Of a DNA stretch of 7,654 bases, positions 1-5,793 are shown piece after piece. The notes beneath the pieces are model-generated. The model was not told the DNA's origin. It was given only the letters and a program-made list of their open reading frames with translations, and did not search any database. Positions within the stretch are counted from its first letter, which is position 1. Every line of letters starts with the position of its first letter. Source of the stretch: Verrucomicrobiota bacterium (GTDB taxonomy: Bacteria; Verrucomicrobiota; Kiritimatiellia; JAAZAB01). A program made the position numbers and the translations under genes. The DNA is taken from assembly GCA_018896395.1 (NCBI GenBank), contig JAHIMN010000078.1:1-7654 (forward strand), read 5' to 3'.

Positions 1-111
1 AAATATTCCGAAGAAAATCAAAGTCAAGTATCTCCGACCGCCGGCAAGCTGGGCGGCCAGGGCGGAGAAAAAAGAGATACATATAAGAATTGAGGTTAAA
101 GTTAATTTCAT
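1..111 (-). CDS. Start of an exported or membrane protein gene (partial)
   Basis: The first 37 codons of a minus-strand gene that runs off the left edge. The start ATG is at 111-109 and is preceded by a purine-rich ribosome binding site (GAGGGGGA) at a normal distance. A near-consensus promoter lies further upstream at 166-194. The peptide begins MKLTLTSILICISFFSALAA, a typical signal peptide with a short basic start, a hydrophobic core and a small-residue A-x-A end. After QLAGGRRY comes a second hydrophobic stretch (LTLIFFGIF), so it could instead be the first helices of a membrane protein. Too little is visible to name a family. The promoter, ribosome binding site and signal peptide together make a real gene likely. 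Confidence 0.55.
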   Translation of the reverse strand, partial: MKLTLTSILICISFFSALAAQLAGGRRYLTLIFFGIF

Positions 112-165
112 GGCTGTCCCCCTCATACCCGGGAGTTAATTGCAAACACCCTTCCTTTCGATCGA

Positions 166-194
166 ATAATACCGTATTGTCCAATTTTAGTCAA
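166..194 (-). promoter_or_regulatory. Sigma-70-type promoter for the leftward gene
   Basis: Read on the minus strand, a -35 box TTGACT (194-189) is followed by exactly 17 bases and a -10 box TATTAT (171-166). Each box has one mismatch to consensus. It points towards the ATG at 111 and leaves a 5' leader of roughly 45-50 bases. This is the best promoter match in the left part of the window. Confidence 0.65.
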
Positions 195-238
195 CTATTA
201 TTTTATAAAATTTTTCCGCTATTTTTTCAGCCATGCAT

Positions 239-267
239 TTAATTTCTTTATTTTAAACCCGTATAAT
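239..267 (+). promoter_or_regulatory. Probable promoter of the homocysteine methyltransferase gene
   Basis: A perfect TATAAT lies at 262-267, about 37 bases before the ATG at 304, so transcription would start near 274. Seventeen bases upstream the sequence TTAATT (239-244) is only a weak -35 box. The call rests on the -10 box and its position. The whole 112-303 region is AT-rich and also contains a 12-bp perfect palindrome (ATTTTATAAAAT, 200-211) that could be an operator, although palindromes of this kind arise easily in AT-rich DNA. Confidence 0.45.
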
Positions 268-303
268 CTATACTTCTAACCGTAAACAAATCGAGGAAAT
301 TCC

Positions 304-1194
304 ATGCCGCGTATTACTGACCAATTAAAGCAAGGCCGGAGACTGATGTCCGACGGCGCCTGGGGCACATTTCTCCAGCGCAAAGGGCTTAAGCCGGGCG
401 AATGTCCCGAACTGTGGTGCGTGACCCATCGCGCCGACGTGCTGGATATCGCCCGAAGCTATGTGACTGCCGGCGCCGACATGATTAAAACCAACAGTTT
501 CGGCGGTTCGCGCTTGAAGCTCAATGCCTACGGCCTGGGCAACCGCGTGGCGGAACTCAACCGCTCCGCCGCCGCCATTTCGCGCGAGGCCGCCGGCCGG
601 GAACGATCGGTGATTGCCTCGATGGGGCCCACCGGCAAGCTGTTGCTGATGGGAGACATCACCGAACAGGAACTATACGACGCGTTCAAGGAGCAGGCCC
701 AGGCGCTGGAGGCCGGCGGCGCCGATGCGGCGCTGATCGAATCCATGTCGGCCCTGGATGAGACCTGCCTGGCGATCAAGGCCACCCGTGAAAACACCCG
801 GCTCGAAATCATCAGCACGCTCACCTTCGAACGCACGGTCAAAGGGGATTACCGGACCATGATGGGTGTGAGCCCGGACGACATGGCAAAAGCCTGCCTG
901 GAGGCCGGAGCCGACATCATTGGCGCCAATTGCGGACACGGGTTTCGTCAAATGATTGAGGTCGTGAAAGAAATCCGCGCGGCGGCGCCGGAGGCCCCCA
1001 TTCTCGTGCATGCCAACGCCGGTATGCCGGTCAACCGCAACGGAGTGGACGTGTTCCCGGACACGCCCGTAATGATGGCCGATTTCGTGCCCGAGCTCCT
1101 GGCCGCCGGCGCAAATATCATCGGCGGCTGTTGCGGCACCACGCCCGAACACATTGCCGCCATCGCCCGGGCGTTGCGCGGCGCAAAGCGCTGA
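304..1194 (+). CDS. Homocysteine S-methyltransferase domain protein (Hcy-binding, zinc-dependent)
   Basis: A 296-residue protein made of one homocysteine-binding barrel, the domain found at the N-terminus of cobalamin-dependent methionine synthase and in stand-alone MmuM/BHMT-type enzymes. It would transfer a methyl group to homocysteine to form methionine in the cytoplasm. Visible motifs are DGAWGT (17-22, like DGAMGT in MetH), TNSFGG (63-68), GANCGHG (207-213) and the C-terminal GGCCGTTPEH (274-283). C210, C276 and C277 are the expected three zinc ligands, so the active site looks intact. The start is supported by GAGGA at 293-297. There is no cobalamin-binding, pterin-binding or reactivation domain, and none is encoded next door. 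The methyl donor (S-methylmethionine, a betaine, or a corrinoid protein encoded elsewhere) cannot be read from the sequence. It appears to be a single-gene unit with its own promoter. Confidence 0.9.
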   Translation: MPRITDQLKQGRRLMSDGAWGTFLQRKGLKPGECPELWCVTHRADVLDIARSYVTAGADMIKTNSFGGSRLKLNAYGLGNRVAELNRSAAAISREAAGRERSVIASMGPTGKLLLMGDITEQELYDAFKEQAQALEAGGADAALIESMSALDETCLAIKATRENTRLEIISTLTFERTVKGDYRTMMGVSPDDMAKACLEAGADIIGANCGHGFRQMIEVVKEIRAAAPEAPILVHANAGMPVNRNGVDVFPDTPVMMADFVPELLAAGANIIGGCCGTTPEHIAAIARALRGAKR

Positions 1195-1201
1195 CAGCGA
1201 C

Positions 1202-1256
1202 TGCAGGCGCACCTGCATTGGCAGGCGCACTTGCGCTGGCGGGCGCTTCCGCTATT
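1202..1256. repeat. Degenerate 18-bp tandem repeat, about three copies, between convergent genes
   Basis: Units start at 1203, 1221 and 1239. The first two share 15 of 18 positions (both begin GCAGGCGCAC) and the third about 10 of 18. The first unit also forms a short hairpin (TGCAGG, loop CGCA, CCTGCA, 1202-1217). It fills most of the 78-bp gap between the ends of the methyltransferase gene and the ExbD-like gene. There is no T-tract, so it is not a classical intrinsic terminator, although GC-rich hairpins between convergent genes can still slow RNA polymerase. Confidence 0.5.
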
Positions 1257-1272
1257 CGACGGGGGACTTGGG

Positions 1273-1644
1273 TTAGCCCTGTGCTTTCGTCAGGACATCC
1301 GCGTATTTTGAACCTTCACCCATCGTGAAGTAATAACCTTCCTTTTCAAGCAGATCGAGCAGGGTGACCAGCGTTTCCCGCAGTAATTTTGATTCCAGAT
1401 ACACAACGATAATCAGATGTTTGCTGGCGTTCGCTTTCACTAATTGCTTGGGCATATCGGTGATTTTCACTTTCTTGCCGTCCATCACCATGGACTGATC
1501 GGCCCCGACTGTTATCTCGATCTTTTCTGCATATTGCGGTTCCTGCGGTTCCCCGACCTGGGCTTTTGGTTTGGTGGTTGTACAACCCGCGGTGAATGCC
1601 GCCATCAAAGCAGTGACTAAAACGAGAGAAATTGCGCGATGCAT
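1273..1644 (-). CDS. Small lipoprotein with an ExbD/TolR-like periplasmic domain
   Basis: A 123-residue protein. The chosen start at 1644 gives MHRAISLVLVTALMAAFTAG followed by C21, a lipoprotein signal peptide with a plausible lipobox (T-A-G-C), and is preceded by AAGGAAG seven bases upstream. An in-frame ATG at 1698 would put 18 polar residues before the signal and is rejected. After a linker rich in K, P, Q and E (about 25-42), residues 42-110 have the pattern of the ExbD/TolR periplasmic domain. That pattern is a strand (KIEITV), then DGKKVKITDMPKQL, then a strand (HLIIVVYLE), a helix (RETLVTLLDLLEKEG) and a final strand (YYFTM). ExbD itself has a transmembrane helix using the proton motive force with ExbB. 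Here a lipid anchor replaces it and no ExbB/MotA partner is near. A role in the envelope is likely, but its function is unknown. Confidence 0.65.
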   Translation of the reverse strand: MHRAISLVLVTALMAAFTAGCTTTKPKAQVGEPQEPQYAEKIEITVGADQSMVMDGKKVKITDMPKQLVKANASKHLIIVVYLESKLLRETLVTLLDLLEKEGYYFTMGEGSKYADVLTKAQG

Positions 1645-1791
1645 AACATGCTTCCTTTCTATGTATTTGACGGAAATACCGAATGCTTTAACATGCATGT
1701 AGCCGCCGATGGTCGCTCACCGTCCAATATGGATTAACAATCCACCGAAACTCTGCATTGTTTGCGGCGCTGTGTCAACATTATTTCAGGT

Positions 1792-1992
1792 TCATGTTTT
1801 CATTGCCGTTATCAGAAGCATCGGCCCCACAAAAAAGGCTTTGCCGATGAAATACAACCCAATACCGGCGGACACGGCATCGTTACCATGATCGAGCCCG
1901 GTCTTGCTGAGAATCCACAAACCGCCTCCCATGCAGAACACAAACGCCAGAAGCGCGCAAACGACGATCATTTTTCTCGTTTTGTCATTCAT
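1792..1992 (-). CDS. Small two-helix membrane protein of unknown function
   Basis: A 66-residue protein with a short charged start (MNDKTRK), a first hydrophobic helix at about 8-28, a polar loop with one acidic and basic cluster (KTGLDHGND, 30-38) and a second helix at about 40-64. The start ATG at 1992-1990 has a good ribosome binding site (AGGGAG, eight bases upstream). The gene lies on the same strand as, and 72 bp beyond, the glycosyltransferase gene, so it may share its transcript. The hairpin cluster between them could separate the two. I recognise no family. The ribosome binding site and clean two-helix topology argue that it is real. Confidence 0.6.
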   Translation of the reverse strand: MNDKTRKMIVVCALLAFVFCMGGGLWILSKTGLDHGNDAVSAGIGLYFIGKAFFVGPMLLITAMKT

Positions 1993-2020
1993 ATCTCAGC
2001 TCCCTTCATTAGTGCCGCCC

Positions 2021-2116
2021 GCCTGCAATCCGTCAGCCGACGGATAGCATTGCGGGCAGGTCTGTCATCCCGCGCGGCGCGGGATAAATCTGTCGCTTGC
2101 CCCGCGTTCCGCGGGG
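2021..2116. repeat. Cluster of three GC-rich hairpins at the glycosyltransferase 3' end
   Basis: Three inverted repeats lie within 96 bp. The first (2021-2057) pairs GCCTGCAATCCGTC with its partner arm around the loop AGCC. It has one G-T pair and a five-base bulge at 2045-2049. The second (2068-2084) is TCCCGCG, loop CGG, CGCGGGA. The third (2100-2116) is CCCCGCG, loop TTC, CGCGGGG. The last two have perfect 7-bp stems and lie inside the end of the glycosyltransferase reading frame. None is followed by a T-tract. The grouping resembles dispersed REP-like repeats and could stabilise the 3' end of the upstream message. Confidence 0.6.
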
Positions 2117-2934
2117 TCCGTCCCCTGGCTGGACCACAGGCCTTGAACACAAAAGGCTGGAACATCCCGGCGCCGGAAATAGGCCAGGTTCGGGCTGGCG
2201 GCTGGCTCGGCCATACGGGAAGCCACGGAAGGATGCCAGAGGTGCAGGGCGCGGGCTTCCAGGACCAGGGACCGGCCGCGCACGCCGGCTTTGTACAGAC
2301 GCATGGAAAAATCGTCATCCTCAAGTCCCCAGCCAACGTAGGCCTCGTCAAACCCGTTGACTCGCTCGATATCCTCGTGGAAAATGGAAAAATGGCATCC
2401 CAGGATTTTGGGTTTATGGCGCTTGGCCAGGCCTAAGCGGCGCAACCATACATTGCGCTGAAATTGACGATGTGCGCGGCGCAGGTGGCATCGGTCCGCA
2501 TCCTCCCAGAGCACCTCCAATAGCCGGGGATGCATCGCCTGTTGGAGCGCCTCTTCCGTTTTCAGTGCGCCGACACAGGCCCGGTTGGCCGCCAGGAACC
2601 AGCCGCGCCGCGCCAGGCGGGTATGCGCCATCACCGCTTCAGGCAGGAGCAGGATATCGCAGTCCAGTGAAATGATGTAATCGCCGCTGGCCAGCCGCAG
2701 GGCATTGTTACGCGCGGCCGACAAGCGATAACCCCGGTGTTCCTGTCTGATGAAACGAACAGGAAAAGGCAGATCCGGAAACGCGGCCTGCATCCATTGA
2801 ACATTGTCGGCGCTGGAGCCATCATCCGAAACCACCACTTCATCCACGCGCTGGGTACCGAGCGCCAGCGCCCGCAGACAGGCAATCAGCATGGCCGGCC
2901 GGTTATAGACGGTTACAATGACCGTGGTTTTCAT
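2065..2934 (-). CDS. Family 2 glycosyltransferase, probably acting on LPS
   Basis: A 289-residue GT-A-fold transferase. The N-terminal half (1-100) is a typical GT2 nucleotide-sugar site with TVIVTVYNRP (4-13), VSDDGS (35-40) and the metal-binding DCD (91-93). The C-terminal half carries NGFDEAYVGWGLEDDDFSMR (193-212), the galactosyltransferase-type (GT2_7) segment whose acidic pair E205-D206 is expected to be catalytic. No membrane helix is visible, so it is cytoplasmic or peripheral. Its ATG overlaps the lpxB stop in an ATGA (2934-2931), which implies translational coupling and points to LPS core or a related glycolipid as acceptor. The sugar and acceptor cannot be deduced. The last 17 residues (273-289, ending SDRFIPRRAG) are encoded by hairpin-repeat DNA and are probably not part of the fold. 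Confidence 0.88.
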   Translation of the reverse strand: MKTTVIVTVYNRPAMLIACLRALALGTQRVDEVVVSDDGSSADNVQWMQAAFPDLPFPVRFIRQEHRGYRLSAARNNALRLASGDYIISLDCDILLLPEAVMAHTRLARRGWFLAANRACVGALKTEEALQQAMHPRLLEVLWEDADRCHLRRAHRQFQRNVWLRRLGLAKRHKPKILGCHFSIFHEDIERVNGFDEAYVGWGLEDDDFSMRLYKAGVRGRSLVLEARALHLWHPSVASRMAEPAASPNLAYFRRRDVPAFCVQGLWSSQGTDPAERGASDRFIPRRAG

Positions 2935-4064
2935 AATTCCTGCAAAATAATATCCGCGGCATGCTCCGCAGCCTGAGGGTCGCCCAGGGACTGGCTGACG
3001 CGGTCAAGGCCAGCCAGCATGGTTTCCCGCTCGGGTCCGTCGCGCAGGAGCGGCGCCAGCGCCGCGGCCATCGCTTCCGGACGCGCCTCATGTTGGATGA
3101 ATTCCGGGCACAGGCGCTCCCCGGCCACGATATTGACCATGCCCAGGTAAGGCACACGGATCAGGAGCCGCCCAAAACAATATGTGGCCCACGCCACCCG
3201 GTAGACCACGAGCATGGGACAGCGCATCAACGCCGTTTCAATCGTGGCGGTGCCGGACGCCACCAACGCCGCGCGCGCCTGGCATAAAACCTGCCGCGTC
3301 TGCCCGGCCACCACGGATACATGCTCCGGCCCCTTGCCCAAGGAGCCCATCACGGCACGCACCCAGCCGGCCGCTTCCTCCGACGACGCGGAGATAATGA
3401 ATCCGGCGCCGGGGAATTGCCGTTGCACGCGCGCCGCCGCCGCCCACATCACCGGCAGGATCCGTTTGACTTCATGATAGCGGCTTCCGGGCAAAAGCGC
3501 AATACGCGGTTCACCTTGCCAGGGTAATGGCACCGGGGGCTCCGCGCGCGCAGTGGCCGCTTGCGCCACCAACGGGTGACCCACAAAATCCACGCGTAAG
3601 CCGCTATCCTTGAACACGTCAACTTCAAACGGAAAAATCGCCAGCAGGCGATCCACAACCCGCGCCATCCGCGGAATGCGGCCGCGGTTCCAGGCCCACA
3701 CCTGCGGACAAATATAATAGAGCACCTTGAATCCCAGTGCATGCGCCCGGGCGGCAAACCGGAGATTGAATCCCGGATAGTCCACCAGCAAAATGGCGTC
3801 CGGCTGGCGTTTCCGGGCCAGGGCCAGCATCGCGTTGAATACTCCCTTAAAAAAACGAAACCGGAGCAGGACTTCCGTTAAACCAAGGACGGCCATGTCG
3901 CGAACATCATAATGGATTTCCATACCGGCCGCGCGCAGATCATCGCCGCCGATGCCGAAGCACTCGATGTCGGGACGGCGCCGGCGGATCGCCCGCACCA
4001 GGGCGGCGGTGTGCATGTCGCCCGAAATCTCCCCGGCGATGATCATGATGGATGGAGGCTTCAT
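2931..4064 (-). CDS. lpxB: Lipid-A-disaccharide synthase LpxB
   Basis: A 377-residue GT19 enzyme, the usual length for the family. It condenses UDP-2,3-diacylglucosamine with lipid X to form the beta-1,6-linked lipid A disaccharide and releases UDP at the inner face of the inner membrane. Family motifs appear in order: AGEISGD (10-16), LLVDYPGFN (92-100, with the conserved aspartate), YICPQVWAWN (117-126), FPFE (144-147), VGHPLV (161-166), LLPGSR (190-195), SGTATIE (270-276), VVYR (286-289) and the PEFIQ segment (320-324). Nothing essential appears to be missing. The ATG at 4064 has no convincing ribosome binding site. The DNA upstream is the arm of an inverted-repeat element starting 25 bases away, so the original leader may have been displaced. 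Its stop overlaps the glycosyltransferase start. Confidence 0.96.
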   Translation of the reverse strand: MKPPSIMIIAGEISGDMHTAALVRAIRRRRPDIECFGIGGDDLRAAGMEIHYDVRDMAVLGLTEVLLRFRFFKGVFNAMLALARKRQPDAILLVDYPGFNLRFAARAHALGFKVLYYICPQVWAWNRGRIPRMARVVDRLLAIFPFEVDVFKDSGLRVDFVGHPLVAQAATARAEPPVPLPWQGEPRIALLPGSRYHEVKRILPVMWAAAARVQRQFPGAGFIISASSEEAAGWVRAVMGSLGKGPEHVSVVAGQTRQVLCQARAALVASGTATIETALMRCPMLVVYRVAWATYCFGRLLIRVPYLGMVNIVAGERLCPEFIQHEARPEAMAAALAPLLRDGPERETMLAGLDRVSQSLGDPQAAEHAADIILQEL

Positions 4065-4088
4065 GACTATTATTTAGACACAACCAAA

Positions 4089-4274
4089 GCAAACGCCGAA
4101 CGCTCAACGTCCAACGCCGAATATTGAATGAAAAGAGGCATATCCAGGATATGTATATTCGACAGTCAGTTTCCGTCGTCCGTCATCACGCCTTCACCGA
4201 GACTTCTGCGGACAGGTCATAGTTTAATCTTCCATTCGACGTTGGGCGTTCGGCGTTGGATGTTCGACGTTTGC
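4089..4274. mobile_element. Inverted-repeat element (MITE-like) between the dehydrogenase gene and lpxB
   Basis: Two 42-bp arms in inverted orientation, 4089-4130 and 4233-4274, match at 32 of 42 positions. Each is built of degenerate AACGCC-GAACG-CCAACG units. The 102 bp between them have no credible gene. They hold a perfect 15-bp palindrome (CATATCC A GGATATG, 4139-4153) and a copy of the CCGTCGTCCGTCATC repeat (4173-4187) that recurs at the end of the dehydrogenase gene. The element occupies most of the 247-bp gap in an operon whose genes are normally close. In RNA the arms could pair just before the lpxB start. No clear target-site duplication is visible, so mobility is inferred from structure only. 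Confidence 0.55.
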
Positions 4275-4286
4275 TTCGCCTGTTCC

Positions 4287-4300
4287 ATGCCGTCCGGCAT
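4287..4300. repeat. Short perfect hairpin after the dehydrogenase stop
   Basis: ATGCCG and CGGCAT flank a two-base centre (TC), giving a 14-bp near-perfect palindrome 12 bases beyond the dehydrogenase stop. It sits between the GTCCGTC-type repeat and the right arm of the inverted-repeat element. There is no T-tract on the minus strand, so I do not call it a terminator. Confidence 0.35.
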
Positions 4301-4311
4301 CTGCCTCATTC

Positions 4312-5295
4312 CTATCCGGTCTGTCGTCCGTCGTCTGTCATCTGGCGTCTATCCGAATCCCGGATCTGGCGGCAGATGGCCGCCGCCAGCTTCAGCGCCT
4401 CCGCCGCTTGCTCGCCGCTGACGACCGGCATGCCGCGCGCGCGCACACATTCGACAAACGCGGTCAGTTCGTTTTTCAGCGGTTCGCCCTTCTCGATTGG
4501 CACCTTGCTCCGCTCGATGCGCGTCTGGGTCTTGCAGTAGATCTCCCCGGCCTGCTTTTCGTAATCCAGCGAGATGTACGCGTCTTCCTGGAACACGCGG
4601 ATTTTACGCAAATTTTCCGGGCTGATCCGGCTGGTCGTCACGTTGGCCACACAGCCGTTTTCGAACTCGAGGCGCACATTGGCGATATCCTCGCTGGGAC
4701 TCAGGACCGGCACACCCACGGCGTGAAACTCGCGCACGGGCGAGCGCACCAGGTGCAGGATGATTTCCAGATCATGGATCATGAGGTCCAGTACCACGCT
4801 GACCTCCGTCCCGCGCGGGGACTGACCCGCGCGCGCTGGCGGATAGGGCTGTAGCCGGTGCGCCTCGATGAACCGCGGCCGCACCAGGATGCCTTCCAGG
4901 AATTTCAGCACGGGATTAAACCGCTCGACGTGACCCACCTGCAGGACGAGGTTCTTCTGCTGGGCTTTGGCCACCATGGCCTCGGCATCGGCCATGCGGG
5001 TGGCAATTGGTTTTTCCACCAGGAGGTGCACGCCGCGCTCGAGAAAGTGCACGGCCGCTTCGAAATGCTTATCCGCCGGCACCACGATGCTGGCCGCCTC
5101 AACCATCCCGGCCAGCTCGGCCATGTCGGGAATAGCCCGCGTCCGATAGCGCCGGGCAATTTCTTCGGCCCGCGCCTGGTTGATGTCATACACCCCGACC
5201 AACTCGGCCGCCGGCAATTCCGAATAAATACGGGCATGCCATTGCCCCAGACTGCCGACCCCCACCACGCCAACACGAATGCAACGACTATCCAT
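4312..5295 (-). CDS. Gfo/Idh/MocA-family NAD-dependent dehydrogenase of the lipid A cluster (GnnA-like position)
   Basis: A 327-residue oxidoreductase. The N-terminal Rossmann domain has VGVVGVGSLGQWHA (8-21, GxGxxG at 12-17), and the family signature EKP is at 94-96 with the expected catalytic lysine K95. The C-terminal substrate domain carries DLMIHDLEI (170-178), with H174 the likely second catalytic residue. The start at 5295 has a strong ribosome binding site (AGGGAGGT, 5306-5299). Genes of this family lie between lpxA/lpxI and lpxB in several Gram-negatives. In Acidithiobacillus the enzyme GnnA oxidises UDP-GlcNAc at C3 so that GnnB can add an amino group, giving amide-linked lipid A. 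The position suggests the same here, but no aminotransferase gene is in the window, so the substrate is uncertain. The C-terminus from about residue 314 (SDRRQMTDDGRQTG) is encoded by a GTC-rich repeat and is probably an added tail. Confidence 0.88.
   Translation of the reverse strand: MDSRCIRVGVVGVGSLGQWHARIYSELPAAELVGVYDINQARAEEIARRYRTRAIPDMAELAGMVEAASIVVPADKHFEAAVHFLERGVHLLVEKPIATRMADAEAMVAKAQQKNLVLQVGHVERFNPVLKFLEGILVRPRFIEAHRLQPYPPARAGQSPRGTEVSVVLDLMIHDLEIILHLVRSPVREFHAVGVPVLSPSEDIANVRLEFENGCVANVTTSRISPENLRKIRVFQEDAYISLDYEKQAGEIYCKTQTRIERSKVPIEKGEPLKNELTAFVECVRARGMPVVSGEQAAEALKLAAAICRQIRDSDRRQMTDDGRQTG
4319..4350. repeat. GTCCGTCGTCTGTC-type degenerate repeat at the dehydrogenase 3' end
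   Basis: A stretch of degenerate GTCTGTC/GTCCGTC units. CCGTCGTCTGTCATC at 4328-4342 recurs with 14 of 15 bases at 4173-4187, inside the neighbouring inverted-repeat element. It is translated as the last residues of the dehydrogenase on the minus strand. The two copies in the same orientation suggest that one repeat array was split by, or travelled with, the element. Confidence 0.45.
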
Positions 5296-5312
5296 AAGAC
5301 CTCCCTGTGACT

Positions 5313-5350
5313 AAAATTCCAAATTCCAGATTCCAAATTCCAAGGAAATT
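5313..5350 (+). repeat. Left inverted repeat of the S23 cassette
   Basis: Four tandem 7-bp units (AATTCCA twice, GATTCCA, AATTCCA) and then AGGAAATT. It matches the reverse complement of 5809-5846 at 33 of 38 positions. It begins just upstream of the ribosome binding site of the dehydrogenase gene (5299-5306) and leaves it intact. Confidence 0.65.
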
Positions 5351-5377
5351 CAATCAAAATCCAAAAAAGACAAACTT

Positions 5378-5746
5378 CTAATTCGAACCGCTCTTGGTAA
5401 TGATGGCGTTAAAAATGAGCATGAGTTCTCTGGCTTCCTGAATAAGAGCTAACCTCGTCTTACCCAATTGGTCATGCTCGCCACAATCTAGCAAACGGAG
5501 CCACAGACGGCTTTCCTTGGCTTCTTTACGGCATATTTTCATGCGCAGGATGAAATCTTTCTTGCTAAGCGCCTCGTTGGCTTCAATGTAATTAGCTGCG
5601 ACGGAACCGGATGAACGGACAACCTGTTTAATGTCTTCTTGATTGCTCGCGGTTTTCGGCAATTGCGCGACAAATATGCGCACATTCTGAGCAAACAGAA
5701 AAGTGCGTTCGTCCAAAGCTTTTGGCTTGGTATTTTCCGTTGTCAT
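5378..5746 (-). CDS. Four-helix-bundle protein, S23/IVS type
   Basis: A 122-residue, almost entirely helical protein. Recognisable family features are LDERTFLFAQNVRIFVAQLP (11-30), the central IKQVVRSSGSVAANYIEANE (39-58), then KKDFILRMKICRKEAKESRLWL (62-83), and a last helix with LIQEARELMLIFNAIITK (102-119). This is the pattern of the S23/four-helix-bundle family, first named from open reading frames inside 23S rRNA intervening sequences and related to the Avd accessory proteins of diversity-generating retroelements. No reverse transcriptase, template repeat or variable protein is present here, so an Avd role has no support. Its biochemical function is unknown. The start at 5746 has only a weak ribosome binding site. 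The gene is the sole cargo of the inverted-repeat cassette and is transcribed with the lipid A genes. Confidence 0.88.
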   Translation of the reverse strand: MTTENTKPKALDERTFLFAQNVRIFVAQLPKTASNQEDIKQVVRSSGSVAANYIEANEALSKKDFILRMKICRKEAKESRLWLRLLDCGEHDQLGKTRLALIQEARELMLIFNAIITKSGSN

Positions 5747-5793
5747 CGCTTTAACTTTATTGGATCTGCTCCAATAGTTTTTGCTTTCGTTTC

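Noticed and set aside
673..1230. A 185-codon minus-strand frame
   Set aside because: It is antisense to the methyltransferase gene and has a histidine-rich shadow composition.
1645..1698. A longer start (ATG at 1698) for the ExbD-like lipoprotein
   Set aside because: It would place 18 polar residues before the signal peptide. The ATG at 1644 has a ribosome binding site and gives a normal lipoprotein signal.
1731..1743. Small hairpin GGATT-AAC-AATCC after the 66-residue gene
   Set aside because: The stem is only 5-6 bp with no T-tract on the minus strand. Such stems occur by chance.
1762..2436. A 224-codon plus-strand frame
   Set aside because: It runs antisense through the 66-residue gene, the hairpin cluster and the glycosyltransferase gene and shows no domain or start signal.
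4408..5310. Two open frames of about 150 codons on the plus strand
   Set aside because: Both are antisense to the dehydrogenase gene, whose motifs are intact, and they lack ribosome binding sites and recognisable domains.
4089..5350. The short regular repeats as a CRISPR array
   Set aside because: The units are 7 to 15 bp, degenerate and directly adjacent or inverted, with no equal-sized spacers and no cas genes.
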